From contig JAFPVC010000029.1 in NCBI GenBank assembly GCA_017413085.1, positions 1 to 64,000 of the forward strand: a stretch of DNA of 64,000 bases, read 5' to 3'. The position numbers were made by a program, and so were the translations under genes. The number at the start of each line of letters is the position of its first letter. The first letter of the stretch is position 1. The DNA is from Prevotella sp. GTDB taxonomy: Bacteria; Bacteroidota; Bacteroidia; Bacteroidales; Bacteroidaceae. Of this stretch, positions 44,700 through 52,836 are shown in pieces. A model generated the notes under the pieces. That model saw only the letters and a list, made by a program, of their open reading frames with translations, made no database searches and was not told the origin of the DNA.

Positions 44700-45803
44700 A
44701 TGAAAAAGATATTTTTATTATTTGCCTCAGTGTGTGCTTTGGCTGCTTGTGATCCCGTTCATGAGGATTTCAGCAATGGTGGTCACATCACTGCTGACGA
44801 GCTCAAGGCAATGTCCACTGTCACTGTTGAGAAGGTGGAGCAGATAGGGGGACAGCAAACCTTTACGGCAGCAAAAGGAGAGTCTGTTGTTTTGTTGGAG
44901 AATGTTGACGTTACTGACTGCAACGCTGTTGTCATTTACTTTGCAGAAAAGGTTGACAAAAACTGGGAGATTTCTTACCTGCCTGACGGAAGCTTTGAAA
45001 AGATTCCTGGAGGTACGTCAGAGTACTATTGCCCTTTTGATGACAAGGCTGTTAACGGCAAGCTGAACCAGATTGTATTAAAGCGCACAGAAGACACAGA
45101 AGACAACTCTGTCAAAGTTAAGGCCATTTACAAGACCTATGGAACTAAGGTGGCTTCTGGTAAAGGAGGTGAATTCGGTAACGTAATCACCTGCCAGACC
45201 TCAGCTCCTGTCAATGCAAAGTGGGAAATCAGTGGAAAGGAATTCATCGGTAACTATGCAAATAGTAAGGTGAAGGTTAATTGGAATGATGATGGTGATT
45301 TTGTTACTACAGATTATGTAATTACTCTCACTGCTCTTTGTCCTGACGGTACCAAGGTTACTGTAGATTTCCCTGTTAAGTGTGACAAGATTTCCAATCC
45401 GCTTGTTAAGCACTACATCTATGGTGATCCTAACAGGACAGATGATGAAAAAGCTGAAGATCCGCAACTGCCGTTCAAGCCTGCTGCATGGAGTGGTGCA
45501 GACATGCGTTTCAGCTCTACTGAGGGTTCACACTTGCCCACCATTCCAGATGATGTTTACTTCGGCCTGAAGACCTTGATATTTGACGTCGCAGATGCAA
45601 CTGACAATTTGAATATTATTGTCCTCAACGGTTGGTGGGGTGGCAACTATTACACAGGTGTCAAATGGAAGGATGGCTTGAACGAACTCAAGATCACCCA
45701 GGAAATGGCAGATCAGTGCGCTAAGGGTGGCGAAGGCCGTGACCTCATGCCTCAGGTGCGTGGTGGCTCTATGACCCTTAAGGCTGTCTACTATGAGGAA
45801 TAA
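44700..45803 (+). CDS. SusC/D-associated lipoprotein, probable surface glycan-binding protein
   Basis: A 367-residue lipoprotein, lipobox CALAAC with Cys17. The mature protein is beta-rich with repeated immunoglobulin-like strands (ITLTALCPDGTKVTVDFPV) and aromatic patches near the C-terminus (NGWWGGNYYTGVKW, near residue 316) that could stack on sugar rings. Third position after SusC and SusD is where SusE/F-like binding proteins usually lie. No enzyme motif was seen. The family cannot be named from sequence alone. Confidence 0.75.
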   Translation: MKKIFLLFASVCALAACDPVHEDFSNGGHITADELKAMSTVTVEKVEQIGGQQTFTAAKGESVVLLENVDVTDCNAVVIYFAEKVDKNWEISYLPDGSFEKIPGGTSEYYCPFDDKAVNGKLNQIVLKRTEDTEDNSVKVKAIYKTYGTKVASGKGGEFGNVITCQTSAPVNAKWEISGKEFIGNYANSKVKVNWNDDGDFVTTDYVITLTALCPDGTKVTVDFPVKCDKISNPLVKHYIYGDPNRTDDEKAEDPQLPFKPAAWSGADMRFSSTEGSHLPTIPDDVYFGLKTLIFDVADATDNLNIIVLNGWWGGNYYTGVKWKDGLNELKITQEMADQCAKGGEGRDLMPQVRGGSMTLKAVYYEE

Positions 45804-45841
45804 TTCGTTCTAATATGTATAATATTTAAATATTGCTTATA

Positions 45842-47146
45842 ATGAAAAAAATAATGAATTATAGTAAGCTCGCACTCTCCGCGCTTGTCACTTCAAGCTT
45901 GTTTGTGGCCTGCAGTGAGGAGATTAGCGAAAATACGGTCGATACCCCATATACAGCAAACACTGCTAATATTCGTAATGCAGGTCAGGCTGTAGATTTG
46001 GGACTTCCGAGTGGTACCCTGTGGGCTAGTGTTAATGTCGGAGCTGCGTCAGAAACAGACAATGGCATTCTCTTCGTTTGGGGAGATGTGACAGGAACCA
46101 AGCTCCTGGCAGACAATTCTACGTCCTATACAGATGTGACAGAACAAACACCTCTGTCTGATCTGTTTGACCTGTACAAAGGCGACGAGAAGACAGGAAA
46201 AGTTTGTGACACGACAACTATTTCCAAGACTACAGAGCCTTTGCTTATAAACTTGTCGGCAGTAGAGGATGATCAGAAGAAGGATGCAATTGTTTCATTC
46301 GTAGAGAATAAGTTGAACTTCGTAAAGGAATCTAATCCGGGATTCCTTGAGGCAACACTTACCAATGATGAGTTTGAGTGCATCATAGATTGGAACGGTT
46401 CCAAGTTTATTGAGAGACTGCCTAATATTAAGGAAGCATTAAAGCTGGATCATGATGCAAAAGCCCAGGATACACTGGACTATTACAAGACGTTTGACTA
46501 CACGAAGGCAACCACTCTCGTTATTGATAAGATTGATTCTACAGAAAACAAGTTCTTTGAGTCTTCTTTGTTAACTGATAAGTACACTGAGATCAAAGAT
46601 CAGTTTGGTGCAGTGATGCGTAAGGACTACGCTGGTGGTGACATCGGAAATGATGTAAAGGACAGACATGATGACAAGAAGAAGGGCAACATGACTTTCG
46701 TTCCTGTTTACAACATTGTTGCAGATACAGAGCATGACCCAGCAGCAGCAAACTGGGGTGGCGGCTGGCAGATGCCTACCACTGCTGATTTCGTAGAGCT
46801 GCTTGAGAATTGCGATTGGGAGTTTGTTGGTAATGGATATAGAGTGACTTCTAAAGCAGAAGGAAACACTAACAGTATCTTCCTGCCTGCTGCAGGTTTC
46901 CGTTACGGAGAGCAGCAGTATGGAAATGGAAATGCTGGCTACTATGCTACTGGTGAGATTACCGGTACTTACAGCTTCCCATCAATGGCTGCACAGATTA
47001 AGGGCTCAAAGGGTGAGATTAATGGCAATGAGAATATGCCTAACATGTTGATCTTCCAGCATGGACAGTATAATTCTCTGGATCTCTACAACAACCTGAG
47101 CACCAGTTTCGGAGTTTCTGTAAGACCAGTTAAAAAGGTACAGTAA
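45842..47146 (+). CDS. Lipoprotein with split FISUMP-type domain
   Basis: A 434-residue lipoprotein, lipobox LFVAC with Cys24; the ATG at 45842 is chosen over 45833 because it gives a normal signal peptide. VDLGLPSGTLWASVNVGA (near residue 49) and the later GGGWQMPTTADFVELLENCDW, FLPAAGFRYGEQ and GVSVRPVKKV segments are the hallmarks of the Fibrobacter succinogenes major paralogous domain. Between them lies an insertion of about 180 mostly helical, Lys/Asp-rich residues that the usual domain does not have. Role unknown; the location in the SusC/D locus suggests a surface or adhesion function. Confidence 0.7.
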   Translation: MKKIMNYSKLALSALVTSSLFVACSEEISENTVDTPYTANTANIRNAGQAVDLGLPSGTLWASVNVGAASETDNGILFVWGDVTGTKLLADNSTSYTDVTEQTPLSDLFDLYKGDEKTGKVCDTTTISKTTEPLLINLSAVEDDQKKDAIVSFVENKLNFVKESNPGFLEATLTNDEFECIIDWNGSKFIERLPNIKEALKLDHDAKAQDTLDYYKTFDYTKATTLVIDKIDSTENKFFESSLLTDKYTEIKDQFGAVMRKDYAGGDIGNDVKDRHDDKKKGNMTFVPVYNIVADTEHDPAAANWGGGWQMPTTADFVELLENCDWEFVGNGYRVTSKAEGNTNSIFLPAAGFRYGEQQYGNGNAGYYATGEITGTYSFPSMAAQIKGSKGEINGNENMPNMLIFQHGQYNSLDLYNNLSTSFGVSVRPVKKVQ

Positions 47147-47212
47147 AGTCTGATGAAAGTGCTTTATTACTATATATTATTAGAATGACAGTAGAGCACT
47201 GGATAATTAATC

Positions 47213-47247
47213 AAAGGCTGACTCATTCATTGAGTCAGCCTTTTTAG
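47213..47247 (+). terminator. Terminator of the SusC/D operon
   Basis: AAAGGCTGACTCA and TGAGTCAGCCTTTTT pair perfectly around TTCAT. It separates the four-gene operon from the GH3 gene. Confidence 0.9.
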
Positions 47248-47296
47248 GTTTGCTCAGTATAAGTAATCTAACAATATTATGTTTTCAATAATTTTT

Positions 47297-49903
47297 ATGA
47301 AACGCCTGACAATTATTTCAGCGGCTTTTGCCGTTTGTTCTTTTCTAATTCCGGCATCAGTCTCCGCACAGATGCCTTACCAGAATCCCAATCTTACGGC
47401 TCATGAGCGTGCCGTCGATTTGTGCGGCAGGCTTACGCTTGAGGAGAAAGCCTCGCTCATGCTCGATGCATCACCGGCAATACCGCGACTGGGAATAAGG
47501 GAGTTCCAGTGGTGGAGCGAGGCCCTGCACGGAGTGGCAAACATGGGTAACGTCACAAACTTCCCCGAACCGATAGGCATGGCGGCCTCTTTCAACCAGG
47601 ACCTTATATATAAGGTGTTCGATGCCACGAGTACCGAGGCACGCGCCAAGTGGAACGAACTGCAGCGCAAGGGCGGTGAGGTAACACGCTTCCATGCACT
47701 GTCTTTCTGGACACCTAATGTGAATATCTTCCGCGATCCACGCTGGGGACGCGGACAGGAGACTTACGGTGAAGACCCATACTTGACAAGTGTGCTTGGT
47801 TCTGCCGTTGTTTGCGGTCTGCAAGGCCCTGAGAGCAGCAAGTACCGCAAGTTGTGGGCATGTGCAAAGCACTATGCCGTGCACAGCGGACCGGAATGGA
47901 GCCGTCATACGGCAAACCTTATTGATGTGTCGGCACGCGACCTGTGGGAGACTTACCTCCCTGCATTCAAGGTTCTCGTAGAGGATGCCAAGGTGCGCGA
48001 GGTGATGTGCGCCTATCAGCGCCTTGACGACGAACCGTGTTGCAGCAGTAATCGCTTGTTGCAGGATATCCTCCGCAACGAGTGGGGCTTCAAATACCTG
48101 GTGGTGAGCGATTGCGGTGCAGTCACTGACATCCATTCGAGTCATAAGACAGCGAGCGATGCCGTACACTCAACGGCTCGCGCCACATTGGCGGGAACCG
48201 ACGTGGAGTGCGGTTTCGACTATGCATACAAAAGCATCCCTGATGCCGTGAAGCGCGGATTGATAAAGGAATCGGAGGTTGACAAGCACGTCATCCGCCT
48301 GCTTGAAGGACGTTTCGACCTCGGCGAGATGGACGACCCGTCGCTTGTGGAATGGTCGAAGATTCCTTCAAGCGTCCTTGAGAGCAAGGAACATCTTGGC
48401 ATAGCCCTCGACATGGCGCGTCAGTCTATGACACTGCTTCAGAACAAGAATAATGTTCTGCCGCTGTCAAGAGGCGAGAAGGTTGCCGTCATCGGTCCTA
48501 ACGCCAACGACAAACCAATGATGTGGGGCAACTACAATGGTGTGCCTACAACCACCGTTACAGTCCTTGACGGTATCAAGGCCATGAACAAAAATGTGAC
48601 GTATTATCAGGGATGCGACCTTACGGACGATCGTATCGTGACCGACCTCTTCGACCAGCTCTCCTTTGAGGGAAAGAAAGGTATCAAGGGCACATTCTGG
48701 AACAATACCGAGCGTGAGGGCAAGCCCGTCACTACGGAATACTACACACGTCCGTTCTCAAAGACCACCGCAGGCAACTATCAGTTTGCACCCGGCGTGA
48801 ACCTTGAGGATTTCAGCGCACAGTATGAGACGGTGCTCAAGCCGAAGAAGTCGGGCGAGGTAGTCATCAACGTGGAGTCGGTGAGCAATTTCGATGTTTA
48901 TGTGAACGGAGAAAAGAAGGTGGAGCACAGCACATGGCGCGTTACTCCTACCCGCACGCCTATCCAGGTGGAGGCAGGCAAGGAATACAAGATAGAGATT
49001 CACTTCTCTCACATCCATACTTATGGTGCAAGCATCAAGGTGAACATAGGTACGGAGTCGATAATCAACTATGCCGACATCATAAAGAAACTGGACGGAA
49101 TAAACAAGGTGGTATTCGTGGGCGGCATAGCCCCATCGCTTGAAGGCGAGGAGATGCCGGTGCAGATTGACGGCTTCAAGGGTGGCGACCGCACAAATAT
49201 CGAACTGCCGGCCGTTCAGCGTAATTTCCTGAAGGCTCTCAAGTCTGCCGGCAAGACCGTAGTATATGTTAACTGCTCCGGTTCAGCCATTGCCCTACAG
49301 CCAGAAACGGAAAGCTGCGATGCCATCCTTCAGGCATGGTATCCAGGCATGGTGGGAGGTACCGCCGTTGCTGAGGTGCTCTATGGCAAGTACAACCCAG
49401 GCGGCAAGTTGCCTGTGACATTCTATAAGAATTCAGAGCAGCTCCCCGACTTCGAGAACTATGACATGAAGGGCCGCACCTATCGTTATATCTCTGACGG
49501 CACGGCGCTGTTCCCCTTCGGCTACGGACTGTCATACACTACCTTCAACATAGGTGAGGCGTCATTGTCCGCTACTTCTATTAAGGCTAAAGGTTCTTCG
49601 GAAATAAAGGTCACTATCCCTGTTGAGAACACAGGCAAGATGGACGGCACGGAGGTCGTGCAGCTTTATGTGCGCAATCCACAGGATCCGTCAGGACCGG
49701 TCATGCAGCTTCGCGGATTTGAGCGTGTCAATGTAAAGGCTGGTCAGACTGCCAATGCAGTGATAACACTCAATGCCAAGTCGTTTGAGTGGTTTGATGA
49801 AGCATCAAACACCGTACGCACAAAGGAAGGAACGTATGAACTGCTATACGGCAACAGTTCTGCCAAGAGTGCGTTGAAATCAGTTACTGTTAATGTTGAG
49901 TAA
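47297..49903 (+). CDS. GH3 glycoside hydrolase with PA14 domain (beta-xylosidase/beta-glucosidase type)
   Basis: An 868-residue exported enzyme; an upstream in-frame ATG at 47279 would spoil the signal peptide, so 47297 is preferred. The (beta/alpha)8 domain has WWSEALHGVAN near residue 64, FWTPNVNIFRDPRWGRGQETYGEDPYL near residue 135, KHYAVHSGPEWSRH near residue 190 and the nucleophile Asp in LVVSDCGAVTDIHSSH near residue 272. DVECG follows, a pattern of the plant/fungal xylosidase branch of GH3. A PA14-type insert sits at about 475-600, the second GH3 domain around it, and a fibronectin-III-like end (LRGFERVNVKAGQTA) from about 770. It probably releases xylose or glucose from oligosaccharides in the periplasm. 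Own transcription unit behind the SusC/D terminator. Confidence 0.9.
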   Translation: MKRLTIISAAFAVCSFLIPASVSAQMPYQNPNLTAHERAVDLCGRLTLEEKASLMLDASPAIPRLGIREFQWWSEALHGVANMGNVTNFPEPIGMAASFNQDLIYKVFDATSTEARAKWNELQRKGGEVTRFHALSFWTPNVNIFRDPRWGRGQETYGEDPYLTSVLGSAVVCGLQGPESSKYRKLWACAKHYAVHSGPEWSRHTANLIDVSARDLWETYLPAFKVLVEDAKVREVMCAYQRLDDEPCCSSNRLLQDILRNEWGFKYLVVSDCGAVTDIHSSHKTASDAVHSTARATLAGTDVECGFDYAYKSIPDAVKRGLIKESEVDKHVIRLLEGRFDLGEMDDPSLVEWSKIPSSVLESKEHLGIALDMARQSMTLLQNKNNVLPLSRGEKVAVIGPNANDKPMMWGNYNGVPTTTVTVLDGIKAMNKNVTYYQGCDLTDDRIVTDLFDQLSFEGKKGIKGTFWNNTEREGKPVTTEYYTRPFSKTTAGNYQFAPGVNLEDFSAQYETVLKPKKSGEVVINVESVSNFDVYVNGEKKVEHSTWRVTPTRTPIQVEAGKEYKIEIHFSHIHTYGASIKVNIGTESIINYADIIKKLDGINKVVFVGGIAPSLEGEEMPVQIDGFKGGDRTNIELPAVQRNFLKALKSAGKTVVYVNCSGSAIALQPETESCDAILQAWYPGMVGGTAVAEVLYGKYNPGGKLPVTFYKNSEQLPDFENYDMKGRTYRYISDGTALFPFGYGLSYTTFNIGEASLSATSIKAKGSSEIKVTIPVENTGKMDGTEVVQLYVRNPQDPSGPVMQLRGFERVNVKAGQTANAVITLNAKSFEWFDEASNTVRTKEGTYELLYGNSSAKSALKSVTVNVE

Positions 49904-49908
49904 TTTAG

Positions 49909-49944
49909 AAAAATGGGTTCGCCTTACATGGTGAACCCATTTTT
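49909..49944 (+). terminator. Bidirectional terminator between GH3 and uridine phosphorylase genes
   Basis: AAAAATGGGTTCGCC and GGTGAACCCATTTTT pair with one G-U around TTACAT. Confidence 0.88.
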
Positions 49945-49945
49945 C

Positions 49946-50824
49946 TTATATCCTGTCGAGCACGGTGGTTATTAGCGTGTCAATGGTATTCTTGTATTCG
50001 GTGTTCATCTCTTTATTGTAACGGTTGGCTATCACCATGCAGCAGGTCATGGCACGATGTCCGAGTAGCGACGCCAGACCTGCCAAAGCCGACGACTCCA
50101 TCTCATAGTTGCATACGGCGAGCGTACCGTATGGCTTTACGTCGTGACGGAACGCCTCCACCTTCATATTTTGTTCGGGGTCTTGCGTGCGCAGCCTTAC
50201 CTGCCGTCCCTGCGGACCATAGAACCCGCCGCAGGCTATCGTTATGCCACGCACCATGTCGTCTGCTGCAATTCTGTTTATCAGTTCCTCATTGGCACAT
50301 GCAGCGTATGGTGCCCCTTTCTGCGGCCACCACTGCATGTGTTCCGTGAAGGCACGCTCAAGGTCAAGGTCACACACTTCATCACGGCCGGCATAATAGT
50401 TCAGCAGACCGTCGAAGCCGATGCTGCGCACCGATGCCACAAACGTGCCGATGGGCGTAAACGGCTGCAGTCCGCCGCACGTTCCCACACGCACCAGCGT
50501 GAGTTGCTTGTGCTCAGGGCGCACCTCGCGCGTTGTGAGGTCTATATTTACCAGTGCGTCAAGTTCAGTCATCACAATGTCGATATTGTCACACCCGATG
50601 CCTGTTGACACGCACGATATACGCTTTCCCTTGTATGTACCCGTGATGGTATGAAACTCGCGCGACTGCACCTCACACTCCACGGTGTCGAAATGCTTTG
50701 CCACTGTGCTTACTCTGTCTTGGTCACCCACGAGAATCACTCGATCGGCCAGTTGTTCTGGGCGCAGATGCAGGTGAAACACGCTGCCGTCGCCGTTAAT
50801 AGGTAATTCTGATGCTGCAATCAT
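49946..50824 (-). CDS. udp: Uridine phosphorylase-like nucleoside phosphorylase
   Basis: A 292-residue NP-I family enzyme that splits uridine to uracil and ribose-1-phosphate. ADRVILVGDQDRVSTVAKHFD near residue 26, phosphate-binding STGIGCDNIDIVMTEL near residue 73, LVRVGTCGGLQP near residue 109 and CNYEMESSALAGLASLLGH near residue 238 (ribose-binding MES motif) are present. The promoter at 50856-50887 is divergent from the toxin-antitoxin promoter, with the two -7 boxes about 65 bp apart. Confidence 0.88.
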   Translation of the reverse strand: MIAASELPINGDGSVFHLHLRPEQLADRVILVGDQDRVSTVAKHFDTVECEVQSREFHTITGTYKGKRISCVSTGIGCDNIDIVMTELDALVNIDLTTREVRPEHKQLTLVRVGTCGGLQPFTPIGTFVASVRSIGFDGLLNYYAGRDEVCDLDLERAFTEHMQWWPQKGAPYAACANEELINRIAADDMVRGITIACGGFYGPQGRQVRLRTQDPEQNMKVEAFRHDVKPYGTLAVCNYEMESSALAGLASLLGHRAMTCCMVIANRYNKEMNTEYKNTIDTLITTVLDRI

Positions 50825-50855
50825 GGTCTTATATGTTATCGTTTAGATTTCACTG

Positions 50856-50887
50856 CAAATTTACTTTTTTTCCCTGAAACATCCAAA
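50856..50887 (-). promoter_or_regulatory. Promoter of udp
   Basis: Minus-strand TAAATTTG (50863-50856) and TTTG (50887-50884), 20 bp apart. Confidence 0.7.
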
Positions 50888-50903
50888 AGTTTTCCCAAAA
50901 TAA

Positions 50904-50935
50904 TTTGGCGCATTTGGAAAAAAAACTTAACTTTG
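50904..50935 (+). promoter_or_regulatory. Promoter of the toxin-antitoxin operon
   Basis: TTTG at 50904-50907 and TAACTTTG at 50928-50935, 20 bp apart. The box lies inside an in-frame upstream extension of the antitoxin, which fixes the real start at 50966. Confidence 0.7.
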
Positions 50936-50965
50936 TACTCAGGAAATATCCAAACTGAATATTAT

Positions 50966-51223
50966 ATGAACGCACTTCAACTTAATGCCGAACTATATCG
51001 CACACTGGGACAGATAGCAGAAAATGAGACTCTGCTTGAAAAGACCCTGAAATACGTCAAGAAACTCGCAGCTAAGAAACCCGATCCAACGCTGATGAGC
51101 AAGGATGAGTTTTATTCACGTATAGATAAAGCGGCAAAACAATATGAATGCGGTGAGTACACCGTACTGATGCCAGGTGAAACAGTTACCGACATGCTAA
51201 CAAGATGTGGATATGATGTATGA
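50966..51223 (+). CDS. Antitoxin of a YoeB-type module
   Basis: An 85-residue soluble protein beginning MNALQLNAELYRTLGQIAEN. It is helical with a basic middle (KYVKKLAAKKPDPTLMSKDEFYSRIDKAA) and an acidic C-terminal tail. It lacks the classical Phd/YefM N-terminus, but its position, size and overlap with the toxin gene fit an antitoxin. The antitoxin should neutralise the toxin and, with it, repress the promoter at 50904-50935. An in-frame ATG at 50933 is rejected because it lies within the -7 box. Confidence 0.75.
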   Translation: MNALQLNAELYRTLGQIAENETLLEKTLKYVKKLAAKKPDPTLMSKDEFYSRIDKAAKQYECGEYTVLMPGETVTDMLTRCGYDV

Positions 51224-51488
51224 AATTAGATTTACCACAGAAGCAAATGAAGGTCTCTTGAAACTGGCTAAAAGTGAATTGGGTGCCTATAAGAAAGCAT
51301 TGAAATTCATTGACGAATTACAAAAACACCCAACTACTGGTACAGGTCATCCTGAACGTTTAAAAGGGTTCGTACAGGAGCGTTGGAGTCGTAGGATTTC
51401 AAGTAAACATCGTATGGTATATGAGATTTACGAAAAAGAAATAGTCGTATTAATTCTCACTGCCTACGGACATTATAACGACAAATAA
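51207..51488 (+). CDS. YoeB/Txe family mRNA-cleaving toxin
   Basis: A 93-residue RelE-superfamily toxin. LKFIDELQKHPTTGTGHPERLKG near residue 30, the central WSRRISSKHRMVYEI near residue 62 and the terminal AYGHYNDK with its His-Tyr pair match YoeB, including the basic and His residues needed for ribosome-dependent mRNA cleavage. It overlaps the antitoxin by 17 bp; alternative ATGs at 51213 and 51216 (MYEIRFTTEA) would also fit. Translational coupling to the antitoxin is expected. Confidence 0.88.
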   Translation: MDMMYEIRFTTEANEGLLKLAKSELGAYKKALKFIDELQKHPTTGTGHPERLKGFVQERWSRRISSKHRMVYEIYEKEIVVLILTAYGHYNDK

Positions 51489-51546
51489 CGACGGAAGGCT
51501 GTAAGGCTCTCTATGAGTCTGAAGCCACCGCTCATACATACTTTAT

Positions 51547-51731
51547 AGGACTTTTGTCCTTGTTCTCTAAACAGTAAAACCGCCAAAACTTACTTAACAC
51601 AGAGAGCAAGCGATTAAAGGTTCACGTCCTTGTATTAGGGCGTGAACCGCTCTTGCTTGTTTCGTGTTAAAGGCGCTTGGCGGTGCCCACTGTTTGAAAC
51701 AAGTTTAAGAGCGGTTCCGCCCTAATTTTTT
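51547..51731 (+). other. Nested inverted-repeat element (structured RNA, attenuator or mobile-end candidate)
   Basis: After a small AGGAC-TTTT-GTCCT hairpin (51547-51560), five arms nest in order. These are ACAGT/ACTGT (51571, 51689), ACCGCCAA/TTGGCGGT (51579, 51677), AACAC/GTGTT (51596, 51664), AGCAAG/CTTGCT (51605, 51652) and GGTTCACGTCC/GGGCGTGAACC (51619-51629, 51638-51648). A competing fold pairs 51635-51663 with 51696-51725, nearly 28 bp, and is followed by a T6 tract like a terminator. It lies between the toxin gene and the glycosyltransferase start at 51754. Confidence 0.7.
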
Positions 51732-51753
51732 ACATATTTCTACATAATTTATT

Positions 51754-52587
51754 ATGAACTTTCTCCTTTTCGTATTAGGCAGCAACAGCATTCTGCACAT
51801 GCAAGCTCATTATGCTCTCAGAACCCTTTATGTTCATTCTACGCATGATGACAAGTTTTTCATACTAACAGATTCGCCCATTCTCTACGAAAATCTACCT
51901 TTTGTTGAAGTTATTGCAATAACGGCAAAAGACATAATAGAATGGAAAGGAGAATATGATTATTTCTTCCGCATAAAAATTAATGCTATCAGAAAATTTG
52001 TACACGCACATTCTGATAAACATTTGATTTACGTTGATTGTGACACATATTGCATCCGAGATTTTTCTTCTTTCAAGTTATTATTAGACAAAGGACATGG
52101 TATCATGCATAAAGATGAAGGTAGCATAGAGCACATGAAGGGTGATTCACAGACAATGTGGAAACAAACTCATGGGAAGAAATTTGCTGGCATCACCATA
52201 ACTTCTGATTATCATATGTGGAACAGCGGTGTGCTTGGTATACCTAAAGAGCATGTTATTTCCGTAATGGATAAAGCATTGGAGATATGCGACGCTTTTC
52301 TAACATCAGGTGTTACATGTTTCAATATGGAGCAATGGGCTATCTCTATCGCCTTAGCCCATTATTGTTCTCATGGGATTAAGGAAGGAAATAAAATCAT
52401 TGGACATTATTGGCATCATAAATATGTGTGGAGCAGGTATATTGCCCTATTTTTTGCTGACACATATTCACATGGCCGAACATTGGAATCTGACCTCCAT
52501 ATCATCAAACACACAAACTTCCATTGGCTGGCAAGGAGATTGGCAACACAAAGAATTCTGATGAAAATATTTTGCACGTCATATTAA
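51754..52587 (+). CDS. Glycosyltransferase with DxD motif
   Basis: A 277-residue soluble protein of the nucleotide-sugar transferase fold. LIYVDCDTYCIRDF near residue 90 carries the metal-binding DxD, and MWNSGVLGIP near residue 154 is the NSGV motif seen in GT8-like and related transferases. His-rich segments (GHYWHHKYVW, near residue 213) may complete the metal site. DNA is AT-rich relative to neighbours, suggesting acquisition. No sugar-nucleotide or export genes are adjacent, so the acceptor is unknown. Confidence 0.75.
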   Translation: MNFLLFVLGSNSILHMQAHYALRTLYVHSTHDDKFFILTDSPILYENLPFVEVIAITAKDIIEWKGEYDYFFRIKINAIRKFVHAHSDKHLIYVDCDTYCIRDFSSFKLLLDKGHGIMHKDEGSIEHMKGDSQTMWKQTHGKKFAGITITSDYHMWNSGVLGIPKEHVISVMDKALEICDAFLTSGVTCFNMEQWAISIALAHYCSHGIKEGNKIIGHYWHHKYVWSRYIALFFADTYSHGRTLESDLHIIKHTNFHWLARRLATQRILMKIFCTSY

Positions 52588-52616
52588 CATCAACATTTTG
52601 ACACACTATAAAAACC

Positions 52617-52682
52617 AAATTCCGAAATTATTATGATATTTTCGGAATCAATTCCCGAAAAATCATAATAATTTCGGAATTT
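52617..52682 (+). terminator. Perfect 21-bp palindromic hairpin after the glycosyltransferase
   Basis: Arms 52617-52637 and 52662-52682 (AAATTCCGAAATTATTATGA... and its exact complement) enclose an inner TTTTCGG/CCCGAAAA pairing. The word TTCGGAA or its complement occurs four times. Terminator or miniature element. Confidence 0.7.
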
Positions 52683-52726
52683 AACAGTCTGGCTGGCATA
52701 TAAATATAGCATAGAATACACATTTT

Positions 52727-52789
52727 GCGCTAAATAAATGCATTTTTTGAAGAAACATGCTTTTATTTAGCGCTTTTTTTGTAATTTTG
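52727..52789 (+). promoter_or_regulatory. Hairpin plus promoter of the ATPase gene
   Basis: GCGCTAAATAAA (52727) pairs with TTTATTTAGCGC (52762-52773), followed by T8, an intrinsic terminator. TAATTTTG at 52782-52789 directly after the T-run is the -7 box of the downstream gene, so the hairpin occupies the -15 to -55 region of that promoter and might also act as an operator. Confidence 0.6.
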
Positions 52790-52836
52790 CATTATACAAA
52801 CATTATAATAATAATTGTATAATAAGATAAAGTGTT

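Noticed and set aside
51547-51731. Integron attC site or retron msr/msd
   Set aside because: No core GTTRRRY/RYYYAAC pair in the right layout, and no integron integrase or reverse transcriptase gene nearby.
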